Below, piece after piece: positions 12,599 to 23,714 of a stretch of DNA of 64,000 nt (its first letter is position 1; each line of letters opens with the position of its first letter). The position numbers and the translations under genes are program-made. Origin of the DNA: Pseudevernia furfuracea. Taxonomy: Eukaryota > Ascomycota > Lecanoromycetes > Lecanorales > Parmeliaceae. The notes below the pieces were generated by a model. The model had not been told where the DNA came from and did not search any database. It saw nothing but the letters and a program-made list of their open reading frames with translations. The stretch is from contig JAIUPT010000020.1 of the NCBI GenBank assembly GCA_022315425.1, forward strand, positions 682,001 through 746,000, in the 5' to 3' direction.

Positions 12599-13369
12599 AT
12601 GAAAGTAGCAATTCCCCCCCGATCGTTCTTCATTCAAGCTCTTCACCGCCCAACTCCAATTCTCGAGTTCCTCCTCCCCAGCTTCACCGTTCCGTCCCGA
12701 ATCCGCAATGCATCAATTACAACTTCCTCGGCCTCTCCAAATACCGAGCCATCGCCCTCGTCTTTAGAGAGCTCTTCTTCAAACAAACGCCGGAAACCTC
12801 TCTCCAAGACTCAGCGCGAATTCCTCGACCGCGCCCTTCGAGTCAATCAAGCCGGCGAGCTCGCCGCAACTCTGATCTATACTCACCAAACACCGCCCAT
12901 AACTCGTGCCCATCCACCTCTCCGATCGTTAATGCATCATATGTATTCCCAAGAAGCGGGCCACTTCTCCACCTTCAACGAAATGCTCGCAAAGCACCGC
13001 ATAAGGCCGACGGCTATGTATCCAGTCTGGTCCGCAGCTGCCTCCGTACTCGGCTGGGGTACGGGATTGATGGGTAGAGAAGCAGCTATGGCGTGTACAG
13101 AAGCAGTGGAAACGGAGATTGGAGGGCATTATAATGGGCAAGTGCGTGTATTGCTTGGATGGGTGAAGGAAATGGAGGAGAAAGGGGAGGAAGTAGGAGA
13201 GGAAGTGCGGGATTTAATCTCAACGTTGAAGAGGATACGTGATGAGGAGTTGGAGCATTTAGATGAGGCGGTGGGGAAGGGGGCGAGGGAGGCAAGACCC
13301 TACGAACTGCTGAACAGGGTTATTAGAAGTGGTTGTAAGGGCGCTATATGGATCAGCGAGAGGGTGTAG
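12599..13369 (+). CDS. COQ7: 5-demethoxyubiquinone hydroxylase Coq7, mitochondrial
   Basis: Diiron mono-oxygenase of ubiquinone synthesis, matrix side of the mitochondrial inner membrane. Single exon, 256 residues. Residues 1-70 form a presequence without acidic residues up to the mid-40s. The ferritin-like four-helix core starts at about 75 (FLDRALRVNQAGELAA). Metal-ligand motifs visible are E in NQAGELAA, EAGHF (E-x-x-H), E in TEAVETEIGGHY and EELEHLD (E-x-x-H). The hydrophobic helix AAASVLGWGTGLMG is the membrane-contact segment. Length and motif order fit the family. The gene meets SLY1 tail to tail with only 43 bp between stop codons. Confidence 0.95.
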   Translation: MKVAIPPRSFFIQALHRPTPILEFLLPSFTVPSRIRNASITTSSASPNTEPSPSSLESSSSNKRRKPLSKTQREFLDRALRVNQAGELAATLIYTHQTPPITRAHPPLRSLMHHMYSQEAGHFSTFNEMLAKHRIRPTAMYPVWSAAASVLGWGTGLMGREAAMACTEAVETEIGGHYNGQVRVLLGWVKEMEEKGEEVGEEVRDLISTLKRIRDEELEHLDEAVGKGAREARPYELLNRVIRSGCKGAIWISERV

Positions 13370-13412
13370 AAATCATCGACTGTTGATGGACAAGAGAAAT
13401 TGACTGAAAATG

Positions 13413-15678
13413 TTATCCGCTTTCCGTACCCAACCTCGCCGCTACGCCAACGAAATCTTCTGCGTTGACGATCTCAGTGCTTCCATACACGATTCTTCTC
13501 CTTGGGCCTCCAGCCCCTTGCGCAGCACTTGTCCTGTGTGCCCAATCTTGCAAGTTTCCATACTCGTCCATGCTCCCGCCCCCAACCGTAAAAACTATTG
13601 CCTCACTAAAGCCCTGTCTTCTTTGTCCGAAAGTCGCGTTTGAGCCAGGACCAAAACTACCCGGTCCACTTTGTTGGCCTTGCCGAGACGAAGGCGCGCC
13701 GGGCATAGTGCCTCGTGCGTTGGCAGAGCGAGGGTCGAAGTAGAGATAGTCCTCAGTCTTGGCGATAGCAGACGAAGAAGCCGAAGCAGGGTCCATAAGA
13801 GACTCAACGATCTTGGTGATTGTGATGTCTTTATTCGCGGGGAGGAAGTTCTTGACTCCTGATATCAGGTTTTCGAAATTAGTACCCAGGGCGCCAGCGC
13901 CAAGCCGATCAGTCAGCCTGTTAGAAATGGAGGAAAAGCCTCGGAAGATGTTGGAATCTGAAGGAGGTTGTGTAGGTTGCGAGGGAGCTGAGGTCATCAT
14001 GGTCATGCGGGTTTCGTCGCGGACTCTCTGGACGTATGTGAGGGCAATAATGTCGGCGCCTGCACGCGTGAGAGCTTCCTCGAATCGGTCCATCTCGGCA
14101 CGAGAAACCTCCTGTTCGGTGCTTAAGAACCATATGATGAATAGACGTAGTTTATCGAGGGGTTCTTTGCCTTTTTCGGCATCGTTCAAAAGTTCAAGCA
14201 TTTGAGCATTTGATTGTTTGGTGATGTTCTCTTCAATCTGGAAGAAATTGTCTAGTTGCCTCGACTTGATACCCTCAAGGAGTGCAGTTGCGATATTCAT
14301 GTGCATGTCCAAGATGGCCTTTCGCTCGCGCAATTCGGGGAGGAGGGTGATGGCAGCTTTAAGGTGGGATGCTGATGAACCTGTCTCGTTCAGGTCATCG
14401 ATAGAGGAAACACCAGTCTTCCGCGTCACCTCAGCTGCATCTTCTTTGTATTTCGTAAGTTCCGTATCGATGTCCTCTGCAACCTGTGGGAATGGTATCC
14501 CAGCGTTGCGAGTCCAGAAAAAGTCGTTAGAATTCAGATCATATGCCCTTCTCGTCTTTCCTTTGCTTGGATTCTCTGCATCGACCAGAGTCTCCACGGT
14601 GATCCGGTTGAGATGCATCTTCAAAACGTCGTGGACGAGAGATTGGTATGTCCAAGAATGCGAGAGCATGGGTATGAGGTCAACATTGCGATCTACAACG
14701 ACGAGTACTGGCCTTGAGGACGACGTGTTCGTAGCTGATGATGACTTTTGCCCTTGGTTGGAAAACAAGTTGTCTTTGGAGTTCAAAACATGATCTCTGA
14801 GCTTGCGGTCTAGTTTTGCAGCTATCATCTCCGCTGGACCGCCTCGAGGACTTCGAATAATGGGTATGGAGCCTGTGACATTGTGAGCTACTTTCCAGAC
14901 GCACATCAAGGCGAAGTACCCATTGTGACCACGACACTGAATAGGCCGCTGACAGTTTTGTCTACTAGGACATCTATTTCCTCGTCTGTAGCCTTAGGAC
15001 TATTCAAAGCCCAGTATGTATCTTTTCCCATGCCTAAACTAAACAAATCTGGCTCGCTCACGATGAAATTCAAGTACTGATCGTACATTTGAGACACGCT
15101 TTCGCCTGTGCCTGATTCTGCGATTTGGGATGCGAAATCTTCCATCAGCGGCCTGGGTATCGAAGAGAGGAAATTGATGTATGCATCTGCATACAGGCTT
15201 TTGGTAAGATCGGAGTTGATGAGGTTGACATTGGCCGTGGTAGGCTCCAGGAGATAGAGGACTGGAACATCCGGTATAGGATGACGTTGTGCATTGATAT
15301 TTCTGGTGACAGAATTAGCTATGTTCCTTGTCAAGTTCACATCAGAGGTATACCAACAGATGTATTGTAACGCCAAATCCCCGTAGGTCGTTCACTCTGA
15401 GAACACTGCTAATGACATCTCGACCTAGATCATCGAACACAAGGACCTTCCATATAGGGTCTCCGTCAGAATTCAGAACAGGTGTTGATTGAGGAATAAG
15501 GCCATTGGCTGCAGCTGGATCATGACCATTGATAGACGTAGAGGAGGGCAAATGGTTGAGATTAAGTATCTTGCCCAGAGAAGCTGGAAATAGTCAGCGA
15601 CAAAGCTCCTGTGGCAGCATAAGCAGTGGAAGGCCTACCTACTTGCCGATCTCGAAGCGTTTGCTGGTGTGCAACCAT
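13413..15678 (-). CDS. SLY1: Sec1/Munc18-family protein Sly1, complement(join(13413..14872,14920..15302,15358..15583,15639..15678))
   Basis: SM protein that binds the syntaxin Sed5/Ufe1 and drives ER-Golgi membrane fusion. Product about 702 residues. The N-terminus LRDRQVASLGKILNLN is split by intron 1, followed by PIWKVLVFDDLGRDVISSVL and INAQRHPIPDVPVLYLLEP, which are family hallmarks. Later blocks are RPVLVVVDRNVDLIPMLSH and the C-terminal SIDEYGNL-like block (GGGSMDEYGNLQDW). Frame continuity decides the splice sites: exon 1 must end before GTAGGC at 15638, and exon 2 before the unusual donor GTTGGT at 15357, giving VTIHLNINAQRH. The remaining introns are GTACTT/CAG and the exon-1 acceptor CCAG. 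The upstream region is shared with the PNUTS-like gene. Confidence 0.93.
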
Positions 15679-16509
15679 GTTCGAAGGAAAGTTCCTATTC
15701 TGAGAAATCGAGGGACATAATTAAGGCAGATTTCACAGAGTCAGATGATCTTTGCTTGGTTCAACTTCATGATAACACAGTAATCAAACGTGAAGGTGGC
15801 CTCATACCATTCTGATGGCGTGGATAATTACCGCAGAAGCTGGAGGCTAGCACTAGCGCCACACGTAATGAAACATCTGCAACGTCGCGATCTTTTTCCC
15901 GTCCACAACTCATTTACACCTCCATCTCTCACCATCCGACTCCATCGTTGAGCGACATAGATTGCTCGTTGAATAGTTCGAGCATTGTCTAGTATTGATT
16001 AGACGCGTCTGCACGCATTCTGGAGTAGGGTGAAGGCGGTGTTAGGTGGAAGTGGTGAGGTACATCGGTTGAGGGGTGGAATTTCTTCCCACCGAAAATC
16101 TTTTCGCTCGGTATTCTCAAGCAGCTCTCTGTGACTGGCGTTAAGTATCATGGTACCTCGAAGTACTCGACTTGAATTGTCCCTTGTGACAGAGAATTGA
16201 CGAACTCGAACATCTATCAAGTCAACACCTAATCTTTACTTTCTCAGCTATTCTTCTCTACGTCTACGCCAAGAACAACGGTATAGCCATAGCTACGGCC
16301 AGTTCATCACAGCCAAGAAAGGTCCCAAAAATCCGCCTGATCCTGAAAGCAAAAATTTTCCGACTGAGCAGGCACCCGTACAAGTATTTACGAAAATCTC
16401 ATCAACGCCTTACCGGATCCGTCATAGCTACATAACTAGTGCCGGAGTTTGGAGAAGCTAAATCCCGCTAAGGCTGAACGCCCTTTATCGTTTGAGAGCC
16501 GGAGAGAGA
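15679..16509. promoter_or_regulatory. Divergent intergenic region SLY1 / PNUTS-like gene
   Basis: About 830 bp with no supportable reading frame. A gagagagaga tract (16502-16513) lies directly in front of the next start codon. Confidence 0.5.
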
Positions 16510-19500
16510 GAGAGCGCAATGGATCCACGACAACAGAGCCAAGATTATGGAGGAAACAATGGCCAAAGAGCAGGCGGGAATTATGGCTTTAATAGCGGTC
16601 AAAATGATCCATTCAATTCTTTTGTCCATACCGATAATGAATCTGCCTTTGATTCGTCTTGGAATCCTCAGGCCTTTCCTGCACAGCAGCAGCCAATCAA
16701 TAGCTTCGATCCCGGAAATCAGTCATGGCAACAGAATCCCTACCAGTCTTCCAATTCCCTTCCTATGCATAACTACGGAGGCCAATCCAGCGATTATGAC
16801 CAGGTATACTCAAGGAATCCCACATCTTTCAACTATTCTGGCTTCGACCCCAACACCATCCATGCATTCTCTCCCTCTCCATTCGACAATGCCTTGAACT
16901 ACGGTCAGATACCATTAAGCAATAACACTCCGTATGACTACTCGGCCCCCCCAGCATTCCCACAACATAACGAGACAATATCCCCACAAGCGCTGCAGAA
17001 CTATCCGTTTCCTGCAACAAAGATTGAGGAACCGCGCCAGGTATGTTGGACATTGGCAGGAATCTCGATTGCGGTGGCCTAGACTGACACCCAATAGCCT
17101 CAGCACTCACAGCATGGCTCCACCATGCCCATACGGCGAGCTTCTGTGACAGGAGACCCTGCTCCTAATCACCAAGAGTGGATCAATCTTGCGTCCGCGA
17201 CGCCACCGTCTACCATTTTTCTCGAAGGTTTGCATATCAGGCCTACTCAAAAGCTTTCGACCGCCACAAAGTCCATGCACCTTAAAGGCTTTACATTTGT
17301 GGGCAGTGGCACGCTGCCACGCAGCACAACTAAGGGTGAGCGAAACAGAAGTGGCCGATTTCAACTTCACATCAGCCTTCTGACATAGTTTACAGCTACG
17401 ATACCTCGCTTCAAAAGAAGAAAGTCTTTGAAAGAGCTCAGACGTCTGCTCGAATTAGGTCAGCGCTTATCATTTTCAACGTGCTGCAAAATCTCATTGC
17501 TAATCTTGATATCAGAAAAAGGCAAAGAACCCTGGCCCCGAGATCGGGAGCCTGTTCTTAAAAAGCTTAGGACCGCAGAAGCAAAGCTTTCCGGGCCACG
17601 TAACCCTGCAGCTTCCACGCATGGGCGTAATGGATCGGTGGCCGAATCTGCGTCCCCTTCAGAATCCTCCGAGTCTGAATCTGACGACGAATCAGAATAT
17701 TATTCGGAGTCTGAAGAAGTACCGGAGCCAGAGGAACCTTCGCCGCTTCCCCCGAATCGCCCAGCAGATCCCAGTAAAGCAATAGAATACGACGTCATTA
17801 AAGCAGTATGGGCCAGAAAGAATGTAGGCCTTTCCAGTACTGTGATACGCACCGCCCTCGGTGAATATTGGAACATATTCAAAACTATTCGCGACAAATG
17901 GAAGGGGAAAACCACATCTCTCCAGCAAGCAATCGAGAAGAAGGACCAGGTTGGCATTAAAACGTATGAGCGTCGAGTCATTGAATCACGGCGCCTCTTA
18001 GAGTCGTGCATCAGTCTGACTCTCAAGCACGGTCATCCAGACATCATTGAAAAGTACGTGTATTTTCCTATTGTTCTTCTTTTCCTCACTGTCGCACACT
18101 CTACCAGAAACCCTCAACCTGCAGTGATTGTCAGATGTAGACCGGCGATAAGATACGTTTTAACGGGACAATCGACCGTTTCCAATGCCTCATGAGTGAG
18201 ACTCCATGAGCTGGCTACGCAAGTCTTGATCGGCCGTGTATGGAGAGCGCTTTTCGCCCGGCGCGATACTCGAATATATTGTAGTAGACCTTGGAAACTG
18301 GCGTGAATTGTGGGAATTGCCACCCGGTTTGCGTTCGTTGATTGCCATCAAGATGGTATGATCGTGGGGGCTTGTGATAGCTTGACAACTACGCACGGCC
18401 TATCTCACTATGAGATTGGCTTAAGCAAGTTTTTGCTTTCACAAATACATACATAGATTGCCTTACAAGAATTGGGGACTAACGCCTCCATAGACTAGGC
18501 GAAAATCCTGGCCTTTTAGTTGTGTTCTACCAATTTCTCGCAGACCGATTTAAGGACAGTGAATATACTGGAAGTTTGATCGCCAGTATCCTCGAGGTTA
18601 GTTTCATCATTGGTCTCGAGCGGCCAAATTTGCTGATGTCTGTTAGCTCATGACCCGGTGTACTACAATCGATCAGTCGATTCTGGAAGCGACAAAAGTG
18701 GAAAAGGTGCTTCCTAGATTGGTCAAAAGAGGAGATGACCAAGGGAAGAGATTTGCGCAGAAAGTCCTAGACAACGCTGCAGATGTCTCGAAGCAGAAGA
18801 CTGTGGATGAAAAGTCAGCGCTGAACCAGGAAATGAATGATGCAAACGCAAAGCTACTGAGTGATGGAGCGCGGAATCCTACCTCCAATGAGATCAAAGT
18901 TTCACGGCCAACCGATGCCAAGAAGGGCGATAAGAGTGTCGCAACTAAAACAGCCTCTGGGTCTGACGCTCGCCAACCATCAACAAAGGTCGACGTAAAG
19001 GCAGGAACAAAGACGCCATCAGCCGATGCCTCTTCTACGAAGGTGAAAGTCAGTACCGGTATTGTTAAACCTTCTGGCTTCTTCTCGAGTCTGCAGTCGG
19101 CATCAAAGAAGCCGGGTACTTCTTCGAAGCTAAAAGATGGCAAGCCTAGGTAAGCTCACTATGGATCTCCAAATCATTGATCCCGTGATCTGTATTGCTG
19201 CCTAGGTATCTTCTGACACATCCCCAGTAGCGGTTCCGAGATCAAATCTGAGCTCGCCGCAGAGCCTCCGAAACCAACCTTTTCGTTTGCTGCGACGATG
19301 GCGAACCTCAACAAACAGGCAGAGGCGGCACCCGTGAAATCCGAGGAGACTCGAAAACCAGAGACGCCAGAGGAAAAGCAAAAGCGACTACGCAAAGAAC
19401 AACGGCGCAAACTCAGGGTCTCTTTTAAAGATGATGATCTAGTTCAAATACGAGAGTTCGTGCATGATCCGGAAGAGGAACTAGGCCATGAAGACAGCCA

Positions 19501-20645
19501 AGTCCGCGATGTTGGTGATAGTAGAGGAGAAGGTCAAATGTTGAAGATGCACAGAGATCTTGATCTTATGGATGAAGATGAGGACTACGAGCCTCCGGAC
19601 GAAGTACTACCAGTTTGGGTCACTCCTAAAGGTGAGTTGCAAAGTCCACTTTGCAAGAGATTGGTTACCTGACTTGGATTCGCAGAGGTCGACTTCAGCG
19701 TTGTTGATGCTAGCGAACTTGCTCGAAACTATACTAATCGTGGCGGGAAAGCTGAAGTAAAGAGTGATGAGCGGAAGGTCCAGGAGCAACGGGAGTTGTC
19801 CACCCTCATGGTCATTTATACAACCCCATCGGATATTCCCTCTTCACCTCGAGAACCCTCAGAGTCGTTTCCTAGCGACAGCTTGATGGAGGACAGCTTT
19901 GGGGCGCCGATTGAGCAGACCAAGGTATGTCAATTTCTTTGTTGCAAAGGTTTCTACAGTGCTTACCAGCAATTTAGACACGCGAGGCCCAGTACCTTGC
20001 TGGACAGAACCGTCAAGCAGTCGTTGCTCAGCCACCTACGCCTGATATATCTGCCCTTTTTCGGATACTCAGTAGTCAACAGCAAGCTTCAGCGCCGCAG
20101 CCACAACCACCGCCAGTCGCGCCTACTGCTTCGACAGGCCTTGAAGCAATATTTGCCCAATTTGCAAACGCGAATAACCAGCAACAAACTCCACAGATGC
20201 AAGTTCCGCAACCGGTGCAACAACCGGCGCCTGGGTTCAATTTACAGGCAGCCTTGGCCAATATGACTCAGCCTAGCCAGTATGGGGCCCCTCAAGCAGC
20301 CCCAGTACCGAACCTGCAAGCAATACTGGCCGGACTAGGTGGTCAGCAGCCGGCACCACAGGCACAACAAGCGCAAGCCTACGGGTATCCAAGCCAATAC
20401 CAGAACGACAATGATCGGAAGCGTCAGTACGATCAAGATGACGGCGATTATGGATATGGCAAAGGCAAGAGACCTCGACAAGGGGGTGGCCAAGGCAAGA
20501 AGCCAGTGCGTCCCCTCAATCCCGCGACCTTGGTTATTCGATACTGACCGTTCACTAGTACTACGGTCCACCTCGCCTTCCTTGCAAGTTCTTCCAGGAA
20601 GGTAAATGTCGAAAAGGAGATGAGTGTACCTTTCTACACGAATGA
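16510..20645 (+). CDS. PNUTS-like protein phosphatase 1 regulator with TFIIS-N-like region and CCCH zinc finger (10 exons)
   Basis: Exons: 16510..17040, 17098..17335, 17396..17458, 17516..18053, 18494..18596, 18647..19149, 19228..19631, 19686..19924, 19978..20505, 20559..20645; about 1077 residues. The first 180 are Asn/Gln/Ser-rich and disordered. A helical domain (about 345-510, VIKAVWARKNVGLSSTVIRTAL through LLVVFYQFLADRFKDSEYTG to LVKRGDD) resembles the TFIIS-N/LW fold. After a Lys-rich linker comes RKLRVSFKDDDLVQIREF, whose RVSF core fits a PP1-docking motif. The very C-terminus is one CCCH finger: CKFFQEGKCRKGDECTFLH. This order equals metazoan PNUTS (PPP1R10) and S. pombe Ppn1 of the 3'-end processing machinery, so a nuclear role in transcription termination is inferred. 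Intron 4 (18054-18493) is 440 nt, far longer than the others. Confidence 0.85.
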
Positions 20646-20979
20646 TTACAGACCTTTCTACTGCTGTTTAGAATCAGACCCTACATTGGCCAGCATCATT
20701 TTAGCATTTTCGCTGCATAGCGGTCGGCGTTAGAGTAGCCCCGGCCCGGGATCTCACATTAGCGGCATGGTAGCATCCTCCACTTCAAGGCTTCTTCATT
20801 TCTTCATTGTCATCCTACCAAGGACAGTTTCTTGTGAGCTAGCATGTCGCCAAGCTCTGACCTCTTTGTATCATAGCTACGTTAAGAGAGATTTTGTTCC
20901 TTCGACTCATGCTCCCCACTTTCTTCTGCAAGGTCTATTTGTGCGAGGGAAATTTTACTTGTTTCAATCAGTCATCAGC
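20646..20979. other. Intergenic region before the DUF218 gene
   Basis: About 330 bp. An open frame extends upstream from the DUF218 start to 20767 but carries no recognisable sequence, so I treat it as 5' leader. Confidence 0.45.
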
Positions 20980-22054
20980 ATGCCCCATTTCGGTGTCAGG
21001 TCCAATCTGGATGGCTCTTTTACGCATCTGATCATAGTATGCTGTCACGGCATATGGCTTGGCGGGCCAACGAGTGGGCAAGACGAGTCTGAATGGTATA
21101 TGCGTCCCTAAGCTCTCTCATACAGTTTTGACCTCCCTACTTCTATAACCAAAACCTGGAGCCATTCAATTGAATTCACTTCCTCGTTGCGGATTTAATG
21201 AACCGAGATCGGCAGGGCAATAGAACCGTTTCAAAGAGGCGAAACGCCTACGTTTACGGGGCATATCAAGGCTGGGCTGAAAGCACTAGAGGATCAGTTG
21301 AGTTCGCTGCTAGTGTTCTCTGGGTGACTCTCATTCCGCAGCGATGTTCTAGAAGATTGGCTGAGCAGCAATAGCGGTGCTACTAAGCAAGACAGAACGC
21401 CGTTGAGTGAGGGTGAATCATACTTGGTAGTCGTCTCCGAGCTCAAGTTTACAGCATCTTACATCATGTTTCCATCCTGCTGTCTTGAGAAAATGCTCCT
21501 TTATCTTCTTCGAACGGTCATGAAACACCAGAAAAATGGTATACTTCCCTAATAACCTCTGATCTCAGAACCTCGCATACCGTCACTCTCCCCAAAATCG
21601 CGAGCGTATATCAGCCGAAATCCACGCAACAGACTCCTACCAGAACCTCCTCTTCTCCATCCTCCACTTTCACACCCTGTCTTCAAACTATCCAACTCAC
21701 ATAACGCTCATATCTCACGCCTTCAAACGCGCTCGCTTCCTCGATCTGCACTGTCATGCTATACTGTGGCCTCTTTCCAAGGTGACATACATCGGCATCG
21801 ATCCGCCGGATGATGTGACGCCAAGGAACGAGCTGGAAAAAGGAGAAAGAGAGAGGGGCTATGGGGCTTGGGAGGGGGATTTGTATGGGGTGGGTAGCGT
21901 GCTAGGACGGAAGAGAGAGAAGAGAGGGTGGGAAGATCTTGCATTGGAAGTAGTGGGGAAAGGGAAGGAGGAGAATGTAATCGCGTTGTTGCAATGGAGA
22001 GGCGGTGTAGATGGGAAAACGGTCTATGAGGGAAAATTGCCGTGGGATAGATAG
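20980..22054 (+). CDS. DUF218 (YdcF-like) domain protein, join(20980..21095,21216..21323,21375..21426,21569..22054)
   Basis: Product about 253 residues, essentially one DUF218 domain (the YdcF/SanA fold, biochemical role unknown in fungi). The sequence shows the family blocks in order: HLIIVCCHGIWLGG, DESEWAIEPFQRGETPTF, HIKAGLKALEDQLSSLLVFSGGATKQDRTPLSEGESYL, RISAEIHATDSYQNLLFSI and HITLISHAFKRARFLDLHC, then YIGIDPPDD. Three introns are needed (GTATAT/CAG, GTGACT/TAG, GTAGTC/CAG); each join restores a family motif. The start at 20980 is the closest ATG before the first domain strand; an upstream ATG in frame at 20767 would add 71 unrelated residues. No signal peptide in the short form. Confidence 0.85.
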
Positions 22055-23714
22055 GTCAGGTCAACTGCAAGATGGGAACATCTTCTGCTATAGTAGTCCT
22101 AAAAATACACATCACGAAACCCTCATATGCTAAGCCTCTCAAATCGTTGCCCTCTACTTGCCGAGTGCTGTCAAACATATCCCGCTGACTAAAGTAATCT
22201 GCTCACAGGTATCAAAAATTTTCCTCCTCCCATCGTCTTGCCACAAACAAGCAAGAACAAAAATCTACACACGGAATTGCCAAGACTCAGTGGTGGTCTC
22301 GTAGACTACGGGTCATCTAACCAGTAACGAGTAAGACTTCGAGAGATACAGCGATCCACCCTCCAGAAACCGATAACCGTACTCGAGATGGCATTGCAGC
22401 CGAGCCAACTCCTATTTCAAGGTGGATCTTCTCGACGTGAACGCAGAGTGAGGGAAATTGTTTGGTCTATGGGGACCTCAGTGCCGACGAATTCTAGGGT
22501 CCTAGAGGTAGTGCATAGGCGTACATATATATAGCTAGAACATTGAATGAGCTTGCGATCAGATAAAACATGCTTTCCTTCTCTTACAGTGACCGAGAGC
22601 ATTGCATCCTCAACTTCATACGATTTCAGGTTTCTTATTATTCGTTGTGATTGCAGCGGTGCAGACATAACATATATTGCCAGGTAAACGACTGCCCTCC
22701 ATGAGAAAACGGAATCACGGTTGCGCTAGTAGAATTCCATGGTATAGATTCCATCCACAATCCGCTCCTCTCGAGTTTTTACCATTGGAAGCAAGCAAAC
22801 TCGGCCATGTCGAAAGGCAGCAGGCGCGCATAAGCATATGATTCGTAGACTAGGATCATCGCAAACAGCTTGACTGTCGGATCAGTCAAAGAGTACACCC
22901 ACGCGTGCTCGACGATTGATCCCTTGCTCTTGAGTCAAAGATTATCGCCTTTAGTTTTGAGATCGCTCTCATACTATGAGGTGCCGGTATCGTCAAGTAG
23001 GCATACGTGATATGGCTTGGAGCGGTCATACCCAGGTGGCTGGACTGTATACGCCAATTCGTTCTAGAAGTTGGCAACATCACGCCATCCCATTCTGGTT
23101 TGAAAGCAGCCACTGCACTTCCTCCAACAGTAAAAGGTGAGAATCTCGACGCTCAAGTCGTTCAGTGCCTCTCCTAAGATTGCATATCGTGGCTTTCCGT
23201 GGAGTGCGCCATCGGTCGGAACCATCTTTCCTCACCTCTAGATCTTTCACGGACACACTCGCCCCTCCGCCATTTCGGTCCAGGCAACTGTCTTCTGGCT
23301 GTTTCCCGAAGAAGGCGTCTGCCTCCTTTGTTATTTATTACATGGTTGACTGGCATTGAGCAGATGAAGGTTGGAGATAGACTTGGGAGTAAAGTCCTTT
23401 CTCGACTCATGCATGCATCAATAGTAGGTACCATGTACTAGTACAAGTAATTCACAGAAAATGACGTGCAGGTCAAATTCCCCTTATAATGTAACGTATG
23501 CAGGCCATGTCGGAGGCAGTCGGCCGGAGTTTAGAAAAGACCGATATGCGGCTTGGCGTGTGGGCTGTCATCAACTGCCCTCATGCGAGCATATCCTTGT
23601 TTACTCTTGAATGTTTATACCAGAAATGCCTCAATTCAGTTCTTTTCAATTCAGTTATTCCAAGACTTGCTCTTGAAAGATTATCGCAAACCCTGTATTG
23701 CAAGAGAAGCCACC
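22055..23714. other. Intergenic region of 1.66 kb, no supportable gene
   Basis: Only short frames of 60-90 codons occur and none shows domain-like content or splice-linked continuation. The last few hundred bases should hold the OSH3 promoter and leader (ATG in context ccaccATGg). Confidence 0.5.

Noticed and set aside
12445..13077. 210-codon plus-strand frame overlapping COQ7
   Set aside because: Different phase from COQ7, which carries the diiron motifs; no independent content.
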